Below are positions 27,128-35,506 of a stretch of 64,000 nt of DNA, piece by piece (the first letter of the stretch is position 1; the number at the start of each line of letters is the position of its first letter). Origin of the DNA: Chryseobacterium sp. ON_d1 (GTDB taxonomy: Bacteria; Bacteroidota; Bacteroidia; Flavobacteriales; Weeksellaceae); the NCBI RefSeq assembly GCF_006829085.1, contig NZ_BJTC01000014.1:1-64000 (forward strand), in the 5' to 3' direction. A program made the translations under genes and the position numbers. The notes beneath the pieces were generated by a model that was not told where the DNA came from, ran no database searches, and saw only the letters and a list, made by a program, of their open reading frames with translations.

Positions 27128-28615
27128 ATGGATAGTCCGGTTAAAATTCCCTACGAAAGTTTTATTAAGATTGATAGAAAATCAGAAACATCTATCTATT
27201 TACAGATTGCCAACCAGCTGATCAATGCGATTCAGAGAGGATTTTTACCTTTTGGAACCAAGCTTCCGGGAACAAGAACTTTCAGTGAAATGCTGGAAAT
27301 CCACAGAAATACAGCTGTTGCAGTGTATGATGAGCTCTCTGCACAGGGCTGGACGGAGAGTTTTCCGAATAAAGGAACATTTGTCATTGGAAAAGATCAG
27401 GAAAAACCTGTTAAATTGAATGATTTTAAAAATAATCTTCAAAACTACCCTGTTTCGACTGGTTTTTCATTCAAAACATCCAATATTCTCGATAATCCTT
27501 TTGAACATTCGAATTGTGAGTATGTGTTTAATGATGGGGTGCCGGATATCCGTTTAACTCAAATCGGGCAGCATTCCCGGTTTTACAGCTCAATTCTGAA
27601 GCGAAAATCTAACCAGAAAGCGTTGGGACATTATAATCATGACGGAAGTGAATTTTTTAAAGAACATTTATCCCAATACCTGAATCTTTCCCGTGGACTT
27701 CCAATTTCCAAGAACAATCTGCTCATCACCCGAAGCACGGAAATGAGTATTTATATCGTTTCCGAAATTCTTCTTTCTGCTGGAGATACCGTATTGGTGG
27801 GAGCTTTGAGTTATTTCTCCGTCAATATGATCTTTATGAAAGCTGGGGTTGATATTGTTTCTATTCCCATTGATGAGGAAGGGATTATTGTAGAAAGTGT
27901 ACGGGAAGCCTGTAAAAAGCAAAAAATACGGATGCTTTATCTTACTCCTCACCACCACTATCCTACTACCGTTGCACTGAGTGCACAAAGAAGGTTTGAA
28001 TTATTGGAATTGGCCAATGAATATGGATTTATTATCCTGGAAGATGATTATGATTACGAATTTCACTACGATAAAAGCCCAATTCTTCCTTTGGCCAGTG
28101 CTGATACGAACGGAATGGTAATTTATATTGGTTCTTTCGGAAAATCTTTGGCTCCAGGGTTTAGGACAGGTTTTATTGTTGCTCCGGAGAATCTGATGAC
28201 CGAAATGCGTAAATATCTGGGGATTATCGATCGCCAAGGGGATATTCTGATGGAAAGAGCGCTTGGAGAGATGATTGCAGAAGGGGAAATCAACCGTTAT
28301 CTGAAAAAATCTTTAAAAGTATATCAGGAAAGGCGTGATTATTTTGCTTTGCTGTTAGAAGAAAATCTTGGGGATTTTATTACTTTTCAAAGACCTTCCG
28401 GAGGGCTTGCTATATGGCTGGAATGGAATATTCCGCTGAATCTGATGCAGCTTAGCCGGAATTGTGTGAAAGACAATCTTTTCATTCCTAAGACATTGTT
28501 ATATCAGAATAAAGGGCTTACAGCCATGCGTTTAGGGTTTGGAGATCTTAATTTTGAAGAGATGAATAAAGGAATTGAGGTTTTTTCGAAGAATGTGAAG
28601 GGATTGATTGGTTGA
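27128..28615 (+). CDS. MocR-type regulator (GntR helix-turn-helix fused to an aminotransferase-like domain)
   Basis: 495 residues. GntR winged helix at about 18-85 (SIYLQIANQLINAIQRGFLP, then LPGTRTFSEMLEIHRNTAVA), a linker, and a fold-type I aminotransferase domain (about 150-490) with the PLP lysine in YIGSFGKSLAPGFRTG and DDYDYEFHYD upstream. MocR regulators sense PLP or PLP adducts and commonly activate a divergent gene. Here that gene is the biotin operon, which makes control of biotin synthesis likely. Regulation of PLP synthesis (PdxR) is the main alternative, but no pdx gene is nearby. Confidence 0.92.
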   Translation: MDSPVKIPYESFIKIDRKSETSIYLQIANQLINAIQRGFLPFGTKLPGTRTFSEMLEIHRNTAVAVYDELSAQGWTESFPNKGTFVIGKDQEKPVKLNDFKNNLQNYPVSTGFSFKTSNILDNPFEHSNCEYVFNDGVPDIRLTQIGQHSRFYSSILKRKSNQKALGHYNHDGSEFFKEHLSQYLNLSRGLPISKNNLLITRSTEMSIYIVSEILLSAGDTVLVGALSYFSVNMIFMKAGVDIVSIPIDEEGIIVESVREACKKQKIRMLYLTPHHHYPTTVALSAQRRFELLELANEYGFIILEDDYDYEFHYDKSPILPLASADTNGMVIYIGSFGKSLAPGFRTGFIVAPENLMTEMRKYLGIIDRQGDILMERALGEMIAEGEINRYLKKSLKVYQERRDYFALLLEENLGDFITFQRPSGGLAIWLEWNIPLNLMQLSRNCVKDNLFIPKTLLYQNKGLTAMRLGFGDLNFEEMNKGIEVFSKNVKGLIG

Positions 28616-28641
28616 TTTATAATCAATTGCATATTTCTTGG

Positions 28642-28716
28642 TTGGAAAACGCAAAGGCGCAATTGAGATGAAGAGAACTTATTTTAAGGCGCTAGGATTT
28701 TATCTGCGATAAAATT
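28642..28716 (+). repeat. Copy of the 75-base dispersed intergenic repeat
   Basis: Reads TTGGAAAACGCAAAGGCGCA, about 20 variable bases, ATTTTAAGGCGC, then a hairpin ATTTTATC/GATAAAAT. Same order as 23499-23575 (inverted) and the diverged copy at 1248-1322. It lies in the convergent space between the MocR gene and the PepSY gene. Confidence 0.65.
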
Positions 28717-28747
28717 TGATACTGGAGTAAAGAGGTTATACAGAAGT

Positions 28748-28827
28748 GTCATTCTGAACGAAATGGAATGTAGTGAAGAATCTCTTAACATAAATTATTA
28801 ATGAGATTCTTCCTTCGTCAGAATGAC
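28748..28827. repeat. Inverted-repeat element with GTCATTCTGA ends
   Basis: GTCATTCTGA (28748-28757) and TCAGAATGAC (28818-28827) are perfect complements. Inside them GAAGAATCTC (28775-28784) pairs with GAGATTCTTC (28803-28812). Elements with these ends are, to my knowledge, frequent in Bacteroidota intergenic regions. It could also act as a terminator for the convergent MocR and siderophore transcripts. Confidence 0.6.
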
Positions 28828-28868
28828 AAAAGCCGGATTATTAACCTTTGAGATAACTCTTCTCTTTA

Positions 28869-30056
28869 TTAATGGTGAGAAGGAAAAACTACTTTGTTCT
28901 TCTTATGTTTTGGTTTCTTCTTTTTCTTATTCAAATAGATAATAAAACCGGTAATTGGGAGTGACAGTGCGATAATTGCTGCCAGAAAATAAATAATTCT
29001 GGTGGTCAGTCCCAGAATACTTCCGGTGTGAAGATCATAATTTCTTTCTCTTAATGCGGTTCCATATCCGATATTGTTGTTTTTATACGATTGAGATTTT
29101 AAAATATCTCCTGAATACTGATCAAAATTAAAGTGTTCATTTCTATACTGCCTTCCATCATAAGTGAGCTCGGCATAATAGGTCCCATCTTCTGATTTTG
29201 GAAAATTGACAAGTGCTGATTTTTTGTTTTTCAATTCTTTTTCCATAGTATTTCCGATCAGATTGAGGATATTTTCCCGATTTGAAAATTCCTCGAAAGA
29301 GATTATACTTTTGACTCTCTTTTCTGTGGGGGTATTTCCGTTCAGTGTGTTCTTTACCCATTTATCTACATCCTTAAAGCTCCATATCAATGCGGAATAA
29401 GAGATTAAGAGTAAAGGAATGATGGCATAGAATCCTAACACATTATGAGCATCATAGTTAATCCTTTTCCAATTGGCTGATACTTTAATGAAAAACATTC
29501 CTTTCAGCATGGCTTTACTCATTTTGCGGGGGTACCATATCACAAGCCCTGATAGAAGGATTACAGCCAATACCAGTGTGGAATAACCGGTAATTGTTTT
29601 TCCGATTTTTTCACCCAGCAGAAGTCTTCTGTGAAGATCCAGTACAATTTCGAAGAAGTCTTTTTTGGCATCTTCTACTTCCTGCACTTTTCCGGTGTAA
29701 GGATCTACATAAATTCGATAATAATAAAGATAAGTTCCCCAATACGTCCATGCTTCATCATTCATTTTTAAGGTACGGAATACATAGGTTCGTGATGGAT
29801 CGGAAGACATAACGACTCTTTTGACTTTTAAGCCTTCGGGAAGTGCTTTTTCTGCTTTTTCCGTAAGCTCAGACAGTGAAAGTTTGTTTCTTCCGATATT
29901 TTCAACGTAATATCGGTTGGGGTGAACCATATGTTTTAATTCTTCTTCAAAAACCAGGATACATCCTGTAGAGGCCATGATAACAACGATAAGCCCGGAC
30001 GTGAGTCCGAGCCATAGATGTAACTGATAGGAAATTTTTCTGAATTTCAGCTTCAT
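28869..30056 (-). CDS. PepSY-associated inner-membrane protein, last gene of the siderophore operon
   Basis: 395 residues with four membrane segments: residues 10-30 (LHLWLGLTSGLIVVIMAST), around 150-175, around 200-220, and near 365. PepSY-like periplasmic parts lie between them. Proteins of this PepSY-TM type are encoded next to TonB siderophore receptors and are thought to reduce ferric siderophores in the periplasm; the early histidines in the helices would bind heme. It starts 2 bases after the TonB receptor stop. The Lys-rich C-terminus (NKKKKKPKHKKNK) is cytoplasmic. Confidence 0.88.
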   Translation of the reverse strand: MKLKFRKISYQLHLWLGLTSGLIVVIMASTGCILVFEEELKHMVHPNRYYVENIGRNKLSLSELTEKAEKALPEGLKVKRVVMSSDPSRTYVFRTLKMNDEAWTYWGTYLYYYRIYVDPYTGKVQEVEDAKKDFFEIVLDLHRRLLLGEKIGKTITGYSTLVLAVILLSGLVIWYPRKMSKAMLKGMFFIKVSANWKRINYDAHNVLGFYAIIPLLLISYSALIWSFKDVDKWVKNTLNGNTPTEKRVKSIISFEEFSNRENILNLIGNTMEKELKNKKSALVNFPKSEDGTYYAELTYDGRQYRNEHFNFDQYSGDILKSQSYKNNNIGYGTALRERNYDLHTGSILGLTTRIIYFLAAIIALSLPITGFIIYLNKKKKKPKHKKNKVVFPSHH

Positions 30057-30058
30057 TC

Positions 30059-32476
30059 TTAAAATTTAAAACTTACCTCAGCAACGAAATTACGGGGCAT
30101 CTGAGCGACCACCACTCCCTGCCCTGCAAAATACTGTACGTTGCCCAGGTTATTCATTTTAAATCCTAGTCTGTATCTTTCTTTTTCAAGGGAAATAGAA
30201 GCATTGACTAAAGTATAAGCCGGGAATGCAAACTGTCCGGTAACGGTTTTATTTCCGGTAATCTGTTTTCCAACACGGTTTACCCCGAAACCAATTCCAA
30301 GTCCCTGAAGTCCTTTGATCGGAAGAATATAACTGATCCAGGAATTGAATACATTTGCAGGACCAGCAGATTCAGGACGGCGACCGTCTACAGCTGGATC
30401 TGCTTTTTCGTATCTGCTGTGATTGTAGGCATATCCGGCCATAATATTTAATCCCTGAACAGGATTCATGATGGTTTCAATTTCAATCCCTTTACTTCTT
30501 TGTGTTCCATCCTGAACAACAATATTGTATTCTTTTCCGTCACGGATTACACCGCTTCCTCTCTGGATATTGTCAACAAGAATATCGTAATATGAAACGG
30601 TAAAATTAACCTTGTTTCTCCAAAGGTTCCCTTTCAATCCTACTTCCCACTGATTCGCCATTTGAGGTTTCATTTCCCCGCTAATGTCCGGAAGCTGCTG
30701 TGCAACAGGTGCTGTATAGCTGAAACCATTCATATAGTTACCATAGGCAGATAACTGGTCTTTCAGGATTTGATATACAATTCCTACTTTTGGAGACCAT
30801 GCGGTCTGGTTGAAATCTCCCGTACGGATATTGGTGTTCAGGTTCAGCTGGCCTTTACTTTCGTAGTGGTCCATACGTAAGCTTAAAAGGGTAATCAAAC
30901 GGTCTGTAATATAGGTAACATTTGAAATATAGGCTCCATAAAGATTGGATGCAGAATTATTTCTTACCAAAGGAGCTGTGGAGGTCTGGATTTTCTGCAA
31001 TACAAGATCTCTGGTGATATTGGCATATCCTGCTAAAGTCTGCCCGTTGATATTGTCATATACCACAATCGGGGAATGGTTATTGTTGATGGTCTGATTC
31101 AGATAATCTAATCCGATCAGCACTTTATTTTTAACGTTTCCGATTTTAAATTCTCCATTAAAATTCTGCTGAATACTGGTAGAAGAAGCTTCCGAGTTCT
31201 GCCACTGTACATTACGTTCCAACATCGCATCACTGGTATTTCCTCGGATAAACTGGTACTGATATAATCCTTCCGTTTTTCTGAAGTTTCTTGAAAGCAA
31301 AGTCTGTGAGGTCCACTGATCTGAAATTCTGTAATTCGCCTCAGCTTTTACATTGATAGATGGTGCTTTTAAAGTAATATCATTATTGGAATAGGATTTT
31401 TTCCAGTCGAAGCCCAATTCATCCGGATTGTGGGCGAAGTAAGGTCTTGTTCTCGCAAGGAAAATAATCGGCGTGTTGGTTCCTTCATAATTGTAGATCT
31501 GAGCTCCCAAGTTAAATTTCAATCTGTCATTCACCTGATAGCTTATTGTAGGTGCCACAAAGAATGACTTTCTGAATTCAGAATCCCTGAATCCGTTCTG
31601 ATACTGATAGGCGGCATTTAAACGGAATAACATATTTCTGGATTCTGTCATCGGGCCATAGACATCAGCGGTTACACGGTTCAGATTATAGCTTCCCATG
31701 AGATAAGAAGCCTCTCCTCCAAAATAATCTTTTGGTTTTTTGGTCACGACATTAATTAAACCTCCGAAAGATGTCACAGCGCCACCATACAGGGTTCCTG
31801 AAGGTCCTTTAATCACTTCCAGACGTTCTATATCAGCAGGATCAATTTCTCCGTTGGTCGTTGCGGGAACACCGTCTACCATCGATACTTTGGTAGGGAA
31901 ACCTCTAAGGCTGTAGTAGAAACTTCCGTCTCCTGAACCTCTTCCCGGACTTCCCTGCATTTTTACCATACCCGGAACGTTTTTGAGGACTTCCGAAATA
32001 TCGTAAGTAAGCTGTTCCTTCATGATCTGCTGGTTGATGCTTGTGTAAGCCTGTGGATTTTCAAGAACTTTCAATGGCATTTTAGCCACTGAAGTACTGT
32101 CTTTATCCAAAAATTTATTTCTGCTCACTGCATATACTGTAATTCCCTCAATCACATTATTGTGTAACGGGGCATAGATCGCAGGGATTTCATAGACATC
32201 TTTCTGAATGTGGATGGGCTCCCTCATCAGTTCGATGTCATTTAAAACCACCTGAAGCGTATATTCTCCAGGTGGTACATTTTCAAAGTAATATTCTCCT
32301 GAATTATTGGTTTTTGCCTGATAAGACGTGTTGACAAGTCTTAAAACAGCATTTTTTACCGGTGCTTTTTCAGACAGCATGATTTTGCCATGAATTCTGT
32401 CGCCCTGCTGTGCAGAAAGCGAGTTGGAAGATAAAGCAAGACCAAGAAGTAATATAAGGGTTTTAGATGTTTTCAT
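30059..32476 (-). CDS. TonB-dependent siderophore receptor
   Basis: 805 residues. A signal peptide ends at LSAQQ (about residue 23). A carboxypeptidase-regulatory-like beta-sandwich (30-105, APVKNAVLRLVNTSYQAKT) is common in Bacteroidota receptors. The plug starts near 150 with YSLRGFPTKVSMVDGVPATT and ends IERLEVIKGPSGTLYGG, then a 22-strand barrel ends in VAEVSFKF, with a terminal Phe for assembly. It imports the ferric siderophore through the outer membrane with TonB energy. The start overlaps the ligase gene by 14 bases. Placement inside the biosynthetic operon makes the cognate siderophore the likely ligand. Confidence 0.95.
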   Translation of the reverse strand: MKTSKTLILLLGLALSSNSLSAQQGDRIHGKIMLSEKAPVKNAVLRLVNTSYQAKTNNSGEYYFENVPPGEYTLQVVLNDIELMREPIHIQKDVYEIPAIYAPLHNNVIEGITVYAVSRNKFLDKDSTSVAKMPLKVLENPQAYTSINQQIMKEQLTYDISEVLKNVPGMVKMQGSPGRGSGDGSFYYSLRGFPTKVSMVDGVPATTNGEIDPADIERLEVIKGPSGTLYGGAVTSFGGLINVVTKKPKDYFGGEASYLMGSYNLNRVTADVYGPMTESRNMLFRLNAAYQYQNGFRDSEFRKSFFVAPTISYQVNDRLKFNLGAQIYNYEGTNTPIIFLARTRPYFAHNPDELGFDWKKSYSNNDITLKAPSINVKAEANYRISDQWTSQTLLSRNFRKTEGLYQYQFIRGNTSDAMLERNVQWQNSEASSTSIQQNFNGEFKIGNVKNKVLIGLDYLNQTINNNHSPIVVYDNINGQTLAGYANITRDLVLQKIQTSTAPLVRNNSASNLYGAYISNVTYITDRLITLLSLRMDHYESKGQLNLNTNIRTGDFNQTAWSPKVGIVYQILKDQLSAYGNYMNGFSYTAPVAQQLPDISGEMKPQMANQWEVGLKGNLWRNKVNFTVSYYDILVDNIQRGSGVIRDGKEYNIVVQDGTQRSKGIEIETIMNPVQGLNIMAGYAYNHSRYEKADPAVDGRRPESAGPANVFNSWISYILPIKGLQGLGIGFGVNRVGKQITGNKTVTGQFAFPAYTLVNASISLEKERYRLGFKMNNLGNVQYFAGQGVVVAQMPRNFVAEVSFKF

Positions 32477-33851
32477 GCTGTAAGTTTTGTAACAGGGGAT
32501 AGTTTATTTTACCGTTTTGTGATAATGGGAATGATTCTATACGTTCTGTGCGTACATATTGCGGGTTAATACGCAGTTTATTTTTAATGATTTCGGTGAT
32601 GATCTGAGGATCTATTTCCGGATTGTCATACAATACCACGATTTTTTTATCATTGGCATTCAGACATACGAAAGTATTGCCCCGCATTTCATTTTTAAGG
32701 ATAAATTCTACCTCATCAAGATTAAGACGTATGCCGAAAAGTTTCATGATACGTTTTATTCTACCTGTGATATAATAAATTCCGTTTTCACCTTTTCTGG
32801 CGGTATCTCCGGTATGCAGTACGGAAGGCTGCTCATATGTGGCAAGATCTTCCAGTTTATTGGCATAGCCTCCGAAAATACTGACATGAGAAAACAGCAA
32901 TTCATCCGTTTCAGGATCAATTTTGAAGCTTCCTCTTTCTACCACATTTCCGATTGATGTTTCTTCTTCCAGCAATCCTTCTGTAGTTAGGTAAGCCATT
33001 CTTCCTCCTGCTTCCGTCTGTCCGTATTGTGCAAAGAATTCTTTTTTAAATTCATGACAATAAGAGAAAATAGTTTTTCTCAATTCAGCATTGATTACTC
33101 CTCCGGTATGGGTAAAATACCTCAGACTTGGAGAATCTTTTCTGAAAAATCCTATTCTGTTCAGGTTTTCATAAAGGAAAGGAACTCCGCCCAAAGTACT
33201 GTAACCGTATTCCTCCATTTCGTCCCAGAATGCTTTCTGCATAATGTCTTTATCTGTACATACGATTCTTCCGGCACGCATACAGTTGGTGGTGAAAATA
33301 GAGAATCCGTACACAAAGTTGATCGGAACGTTTAAAGGAACTACATCAGTATCCAGAATCGGCATATACTGAAGAATACTCAAGGCGTTCTGGTAAAGGT
33401 TTTCATCAGATAACTTAACCAGTTTCGGAACACCTGTTGTCCCTGAAGTACTCAAAAGGATTTTGATGTCAGGATGAATGGTAACCTCACTCCTATAATC
33501 ATCCTTTGTAAAGATACTGATATGGTCTGAAAATGCTTTCAGAGTGTATCCTTCAATGGCCTCTCTCTGTGGATCAAAGATGTATTTCGGACGGTATTCT
33601 GCCTCAATACGTTCTTTGAATTCCTCATGCAGTTTCTGTCCTAGTACCGCAATCGTGTGCGCTGTTCCGTAAAAATTGAGAAGCACCTCAATGCTTGGCA
33701 GCTGATTGTCATTGTATAAAAAGAGCAGTCCTTTTTCTACAGGATTTAAGCCTAAAGTGCGGTACAGTGTTCCCACCGGTATTGTTGTACCGGTGGAAGC
33801 ATCTGTAAACGCCAGGTTCTTATTGGCAATTACATTTTCTAAAATTTTCAT
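32463..33851 (-). CDS. AMP-forming acyl ligase of the siderophore operon
   Basis: 462 residues of the ANL adenylating superfamily: P-loop STSGTTGVPK (134-143), YGQTEAGG, LHTGDTA, and the hinge GRIKRIMKLFGIRLNLDEVE. The C-terminal catalytic Lys lies in SQNGKINYP. It should activate a carboxylic acid as acyl-AMP and, given the adjacent carrier protein, load it as a thioester. No salicylate or dihydroxybenzoate genes are present, so a fatty or short-chain acid from the cell pool is more likely than a catechol. It is shorter than EntE-type ligases. The acid is unknown. Confidence 0.85.
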   Translation of the reverse strand: MKILENVIANKNLAFTDASTGTTIPVGTLYRTLGLNPVEKGLLFLYNDNQLPSIEVLLNFYGTAHTIAVLGQKLHEEFKERIEAEYRPKYIFDPQREAIEGYTLKAFSDHISIFTKDDYRSEVTIHPDIKILLSTSGTTGVPKLVKLSDENLYQNALSILQYMPILDTDVVPLNVPINFVYGFSIFTTNCMRAGRIVCTDKDIMQKAFWDEMEEYGYSTLGGVPFLYENLNRIGFFRKDSPSLRYFTHTGGVINAELRKTIFSYCHEFKKEFFAQYGQTEAGGRMAYLTTEGLLEEETSIGNVVERGSFKIDPETDELLFSHVSIFGGYANKLEDLATYEQPSVLHTGDTARKGENGIYYITGRIKRIMKLFGIRLNLDEVEFILKNEMRGNTFVCLNANDKKIVVLYDNPEIDPQIITEIIKNKLRINPQYVRTERIESFPLSQNGKINYPLLQNLQHENI

Positions 33852-33855
33852 AGGC

Positions 33856-34101
33856 CTAGTTTTCTACGAATACATCGTATTTTTTCATTTTTTCGCGAAT
33901 TTTTCCGACGGTTCCCATCTCCAGAATATCGTTAAAATCAAACTTGATCTGATAAAACTGTTCAAGCGCTTCTACAATAAGAAGGTGGGACATAGAATCC
34001 CATTCCGGGATCTCCTGATACGTTAGTTTTTCATCTACCAGTTCTTTTTTTATAGCGATGGCAGAGGCGATTATTTCATAAAATTCTTCTGTAGTGTTCA
34101 T
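33856..34101 (-). CDS. Acyl carrier protein of the siderophore operon
   Basis: An 81-residue, four-helix acidic carrier protein with the phosphopantetheine serine at Ser36 in EWDSMSHL. It lies 4 bases upstream of the ligase gene and is surely its partner, carrying the activated acyl group as a thioester. The recipient could be the GNAT domain of the fusion protein upstream, which would N-acylate a hydroxylated diamine. A dedicated carrier is unusual for a citrate-type NIS pathway, whose acyltransferases normally use CoA thioesters. Confidence 0.9.
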   Translation of the reverse strand: MNTTEEFYEIIASAIAIKKELVDEKLTYQEIPEWDSMSHLLIVEALEQFYQIKFDFNDILEMGTVGKIREKMKKYDVFVEN

Positions 34102-34102
34102 T

Positions 34103-35506
34103 TTAAATTTTTATAGTTTTCCATTTTCCATTTTTAAAAATCATCAGGAATAGCACAGCTAAAACTATTTCCGAAGAAACGATAGCAGTAAATATTCCTC
34201 TCAGTTCCCACTGAAATCTTACTCCTAAGAGATAAGCAAGAGGAAGCTGAATGACATAAAACATGACGAGATATAGCAGTGTAACCTGCATAATATTTCC
34301 GGCAGCATTCAGGGCACGGCTGATGACCATGGTAAATCCTAACAGCAGATAAGCCATTGATACCACATGGATATACTGCACAGCATATCTTGCGACCTCT
34401 GGTTCTGTAGTGAAAAATTTCACCACATATTCCGCAGCAATCTGCCAGAATAGGGCTACAAGTACCAGATACGTCATGTTGATGGTTCCTGCTCTCCAGA
34501 CTGTCTTCTCAGCACGTTCAGGCTCTCCGGCACCCAGATTCTGACCCGTAAGAACTCCGGCGGCATTTCCTATTCCCCAGGCAGGCATCGTGGCTACGGA
34601 AGCAATACGCTGGGCAATAATATATCCTGCAAGTGCTGTAGTTCCGAAAGTGGAGATGATCTTCACCATAATCAGCCAGCTGGATGTTGGGATAATATAT
34701 TGAACCAGTCCTCCAAAGGCGAGTTTCAGAATCTTCTGCAGCAATGGAATATCAAGCTGTAAAGGAACTCTGATACTGATGCTGGTTTTTCCTGTGGCAA
34801 ATACAAAAGCCTGGTATAAAACGCCTAAAAGCCTTGATAAAACTGTAGCATATGCCAATCCCATCAATCCAAAAGCAGGAATAAATCCTAATCCGAAAAC
34901 AAGGACCACTGCAAAAATGATATTCGAAATATGGCAGATCCAAAGTGACTTCATGGCAATATCGGCATCACCTGCCCCTCTGAAAAGCCCATTGACAGAC
35001 AGACGGAGAATTACAAGCCCGATACTCAGGAAGACGAGTCTTGAAAAAGAAACTCCCTCAGTTACGGTACTGGCATTGATTCCCAGAAAATCAACAATTT
35101 CTGATGCAAAAAAGCAGGAAACCCCACCAATAAGCACTGCAAAAAACAGGGCCAGCAAGATGATGTATTGGGCTGTTCTTCCCATTCCTTCTTTATCTTT
35201 TTCGCCCGCTCTTCTGGCCGTAAGGGTTGCTGCAGCAATTCCCAAACCTACGGCAATGGCATAAGCAAAGTTGATGTAGTTATCTGTAATTCCCACAAGC
35301 CCAAGAACTTTGTCTCCTAATTTTGCGATAATCAATAGATTGACGCTTACAAAAACAGATTCCATGACAAGTTCCATCACCATAGGAATGGCAAGACTAA
35401 AAATGGAACGGTTGATACTTCCGGAAGTGAGTTCAACTTTCTTTCCGGCTATGGCTCCATACGTAAAAACCGCTCCTTCTTTTAGGATATGCAGGAATTT
35501 CCTCAT
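34103..35506 (-). CDS. MATE-family exporter, probable siderophore efflux pump
   Basis: A 467-residue transporter with 12 membrane segments in two MatE halves (about 30-240 and 255-450). Conserved features are SIFSLAIPMVMELVMESVF near the start and the second-half opening LPAWGIGNAAGVLTGQNLGAGEP-like stretch (TMPAWGIGNAAGVLTGQNLG, about residue 305). The first gene half overlaps the upstream NIS synthetase stop by 4 bases, and the carrier protein gene follows after 1 base. A MATE pump in this position most likely exports the finished siderophore using a sodium or proton gradient. Confidence 0.9.
   Translation of the reverse strand: MRKFLHILKEGAVFTYGAIAGKKVELTSGSINRSIFSLAIPMVMELVMESVFVSVNLLIIAKLGDKVLGLVGITDNYINFAYAIAVGLGIAAATLTARRAGEKDKEGMGRTAQYIILLALFFAVLIGGVSCFFASEIVDFLGINASTVTEGVSFSRLVFLSIGLVILRLSVNGLFRGAGDADIAMKSLWICHISNIIFAVVLVFGLGFIPAFGLMGLAYATVLSRLLGVLYQAFVFATGKTSISIRVPLQLDIPLLQKILKLAFGGLVQYIIPTSSWLIMVKIISTFGTTALAGYIIAQRIASVATMPAWGIGNAAGVLTGQNLGAGEPERAEKTVWRAGTINMTYLVLVALFWQIAAEYVVKFFTTEPEVARYAVQYIHVVSMAYLLLGFTMVISRALNAAGNIMQVTLLYLVMFYVIQLPLAYLLGVRFQWELRGIFTAIVSSEIVLAVLFLMIFKNGKWKTIKI

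Noticed and set aside
28748-28827. CRISPR-like repeat array
   Set aside because: Only one pair of inverted arms; no regularly spaced direct repeats and no cas genes anywhere in the window.
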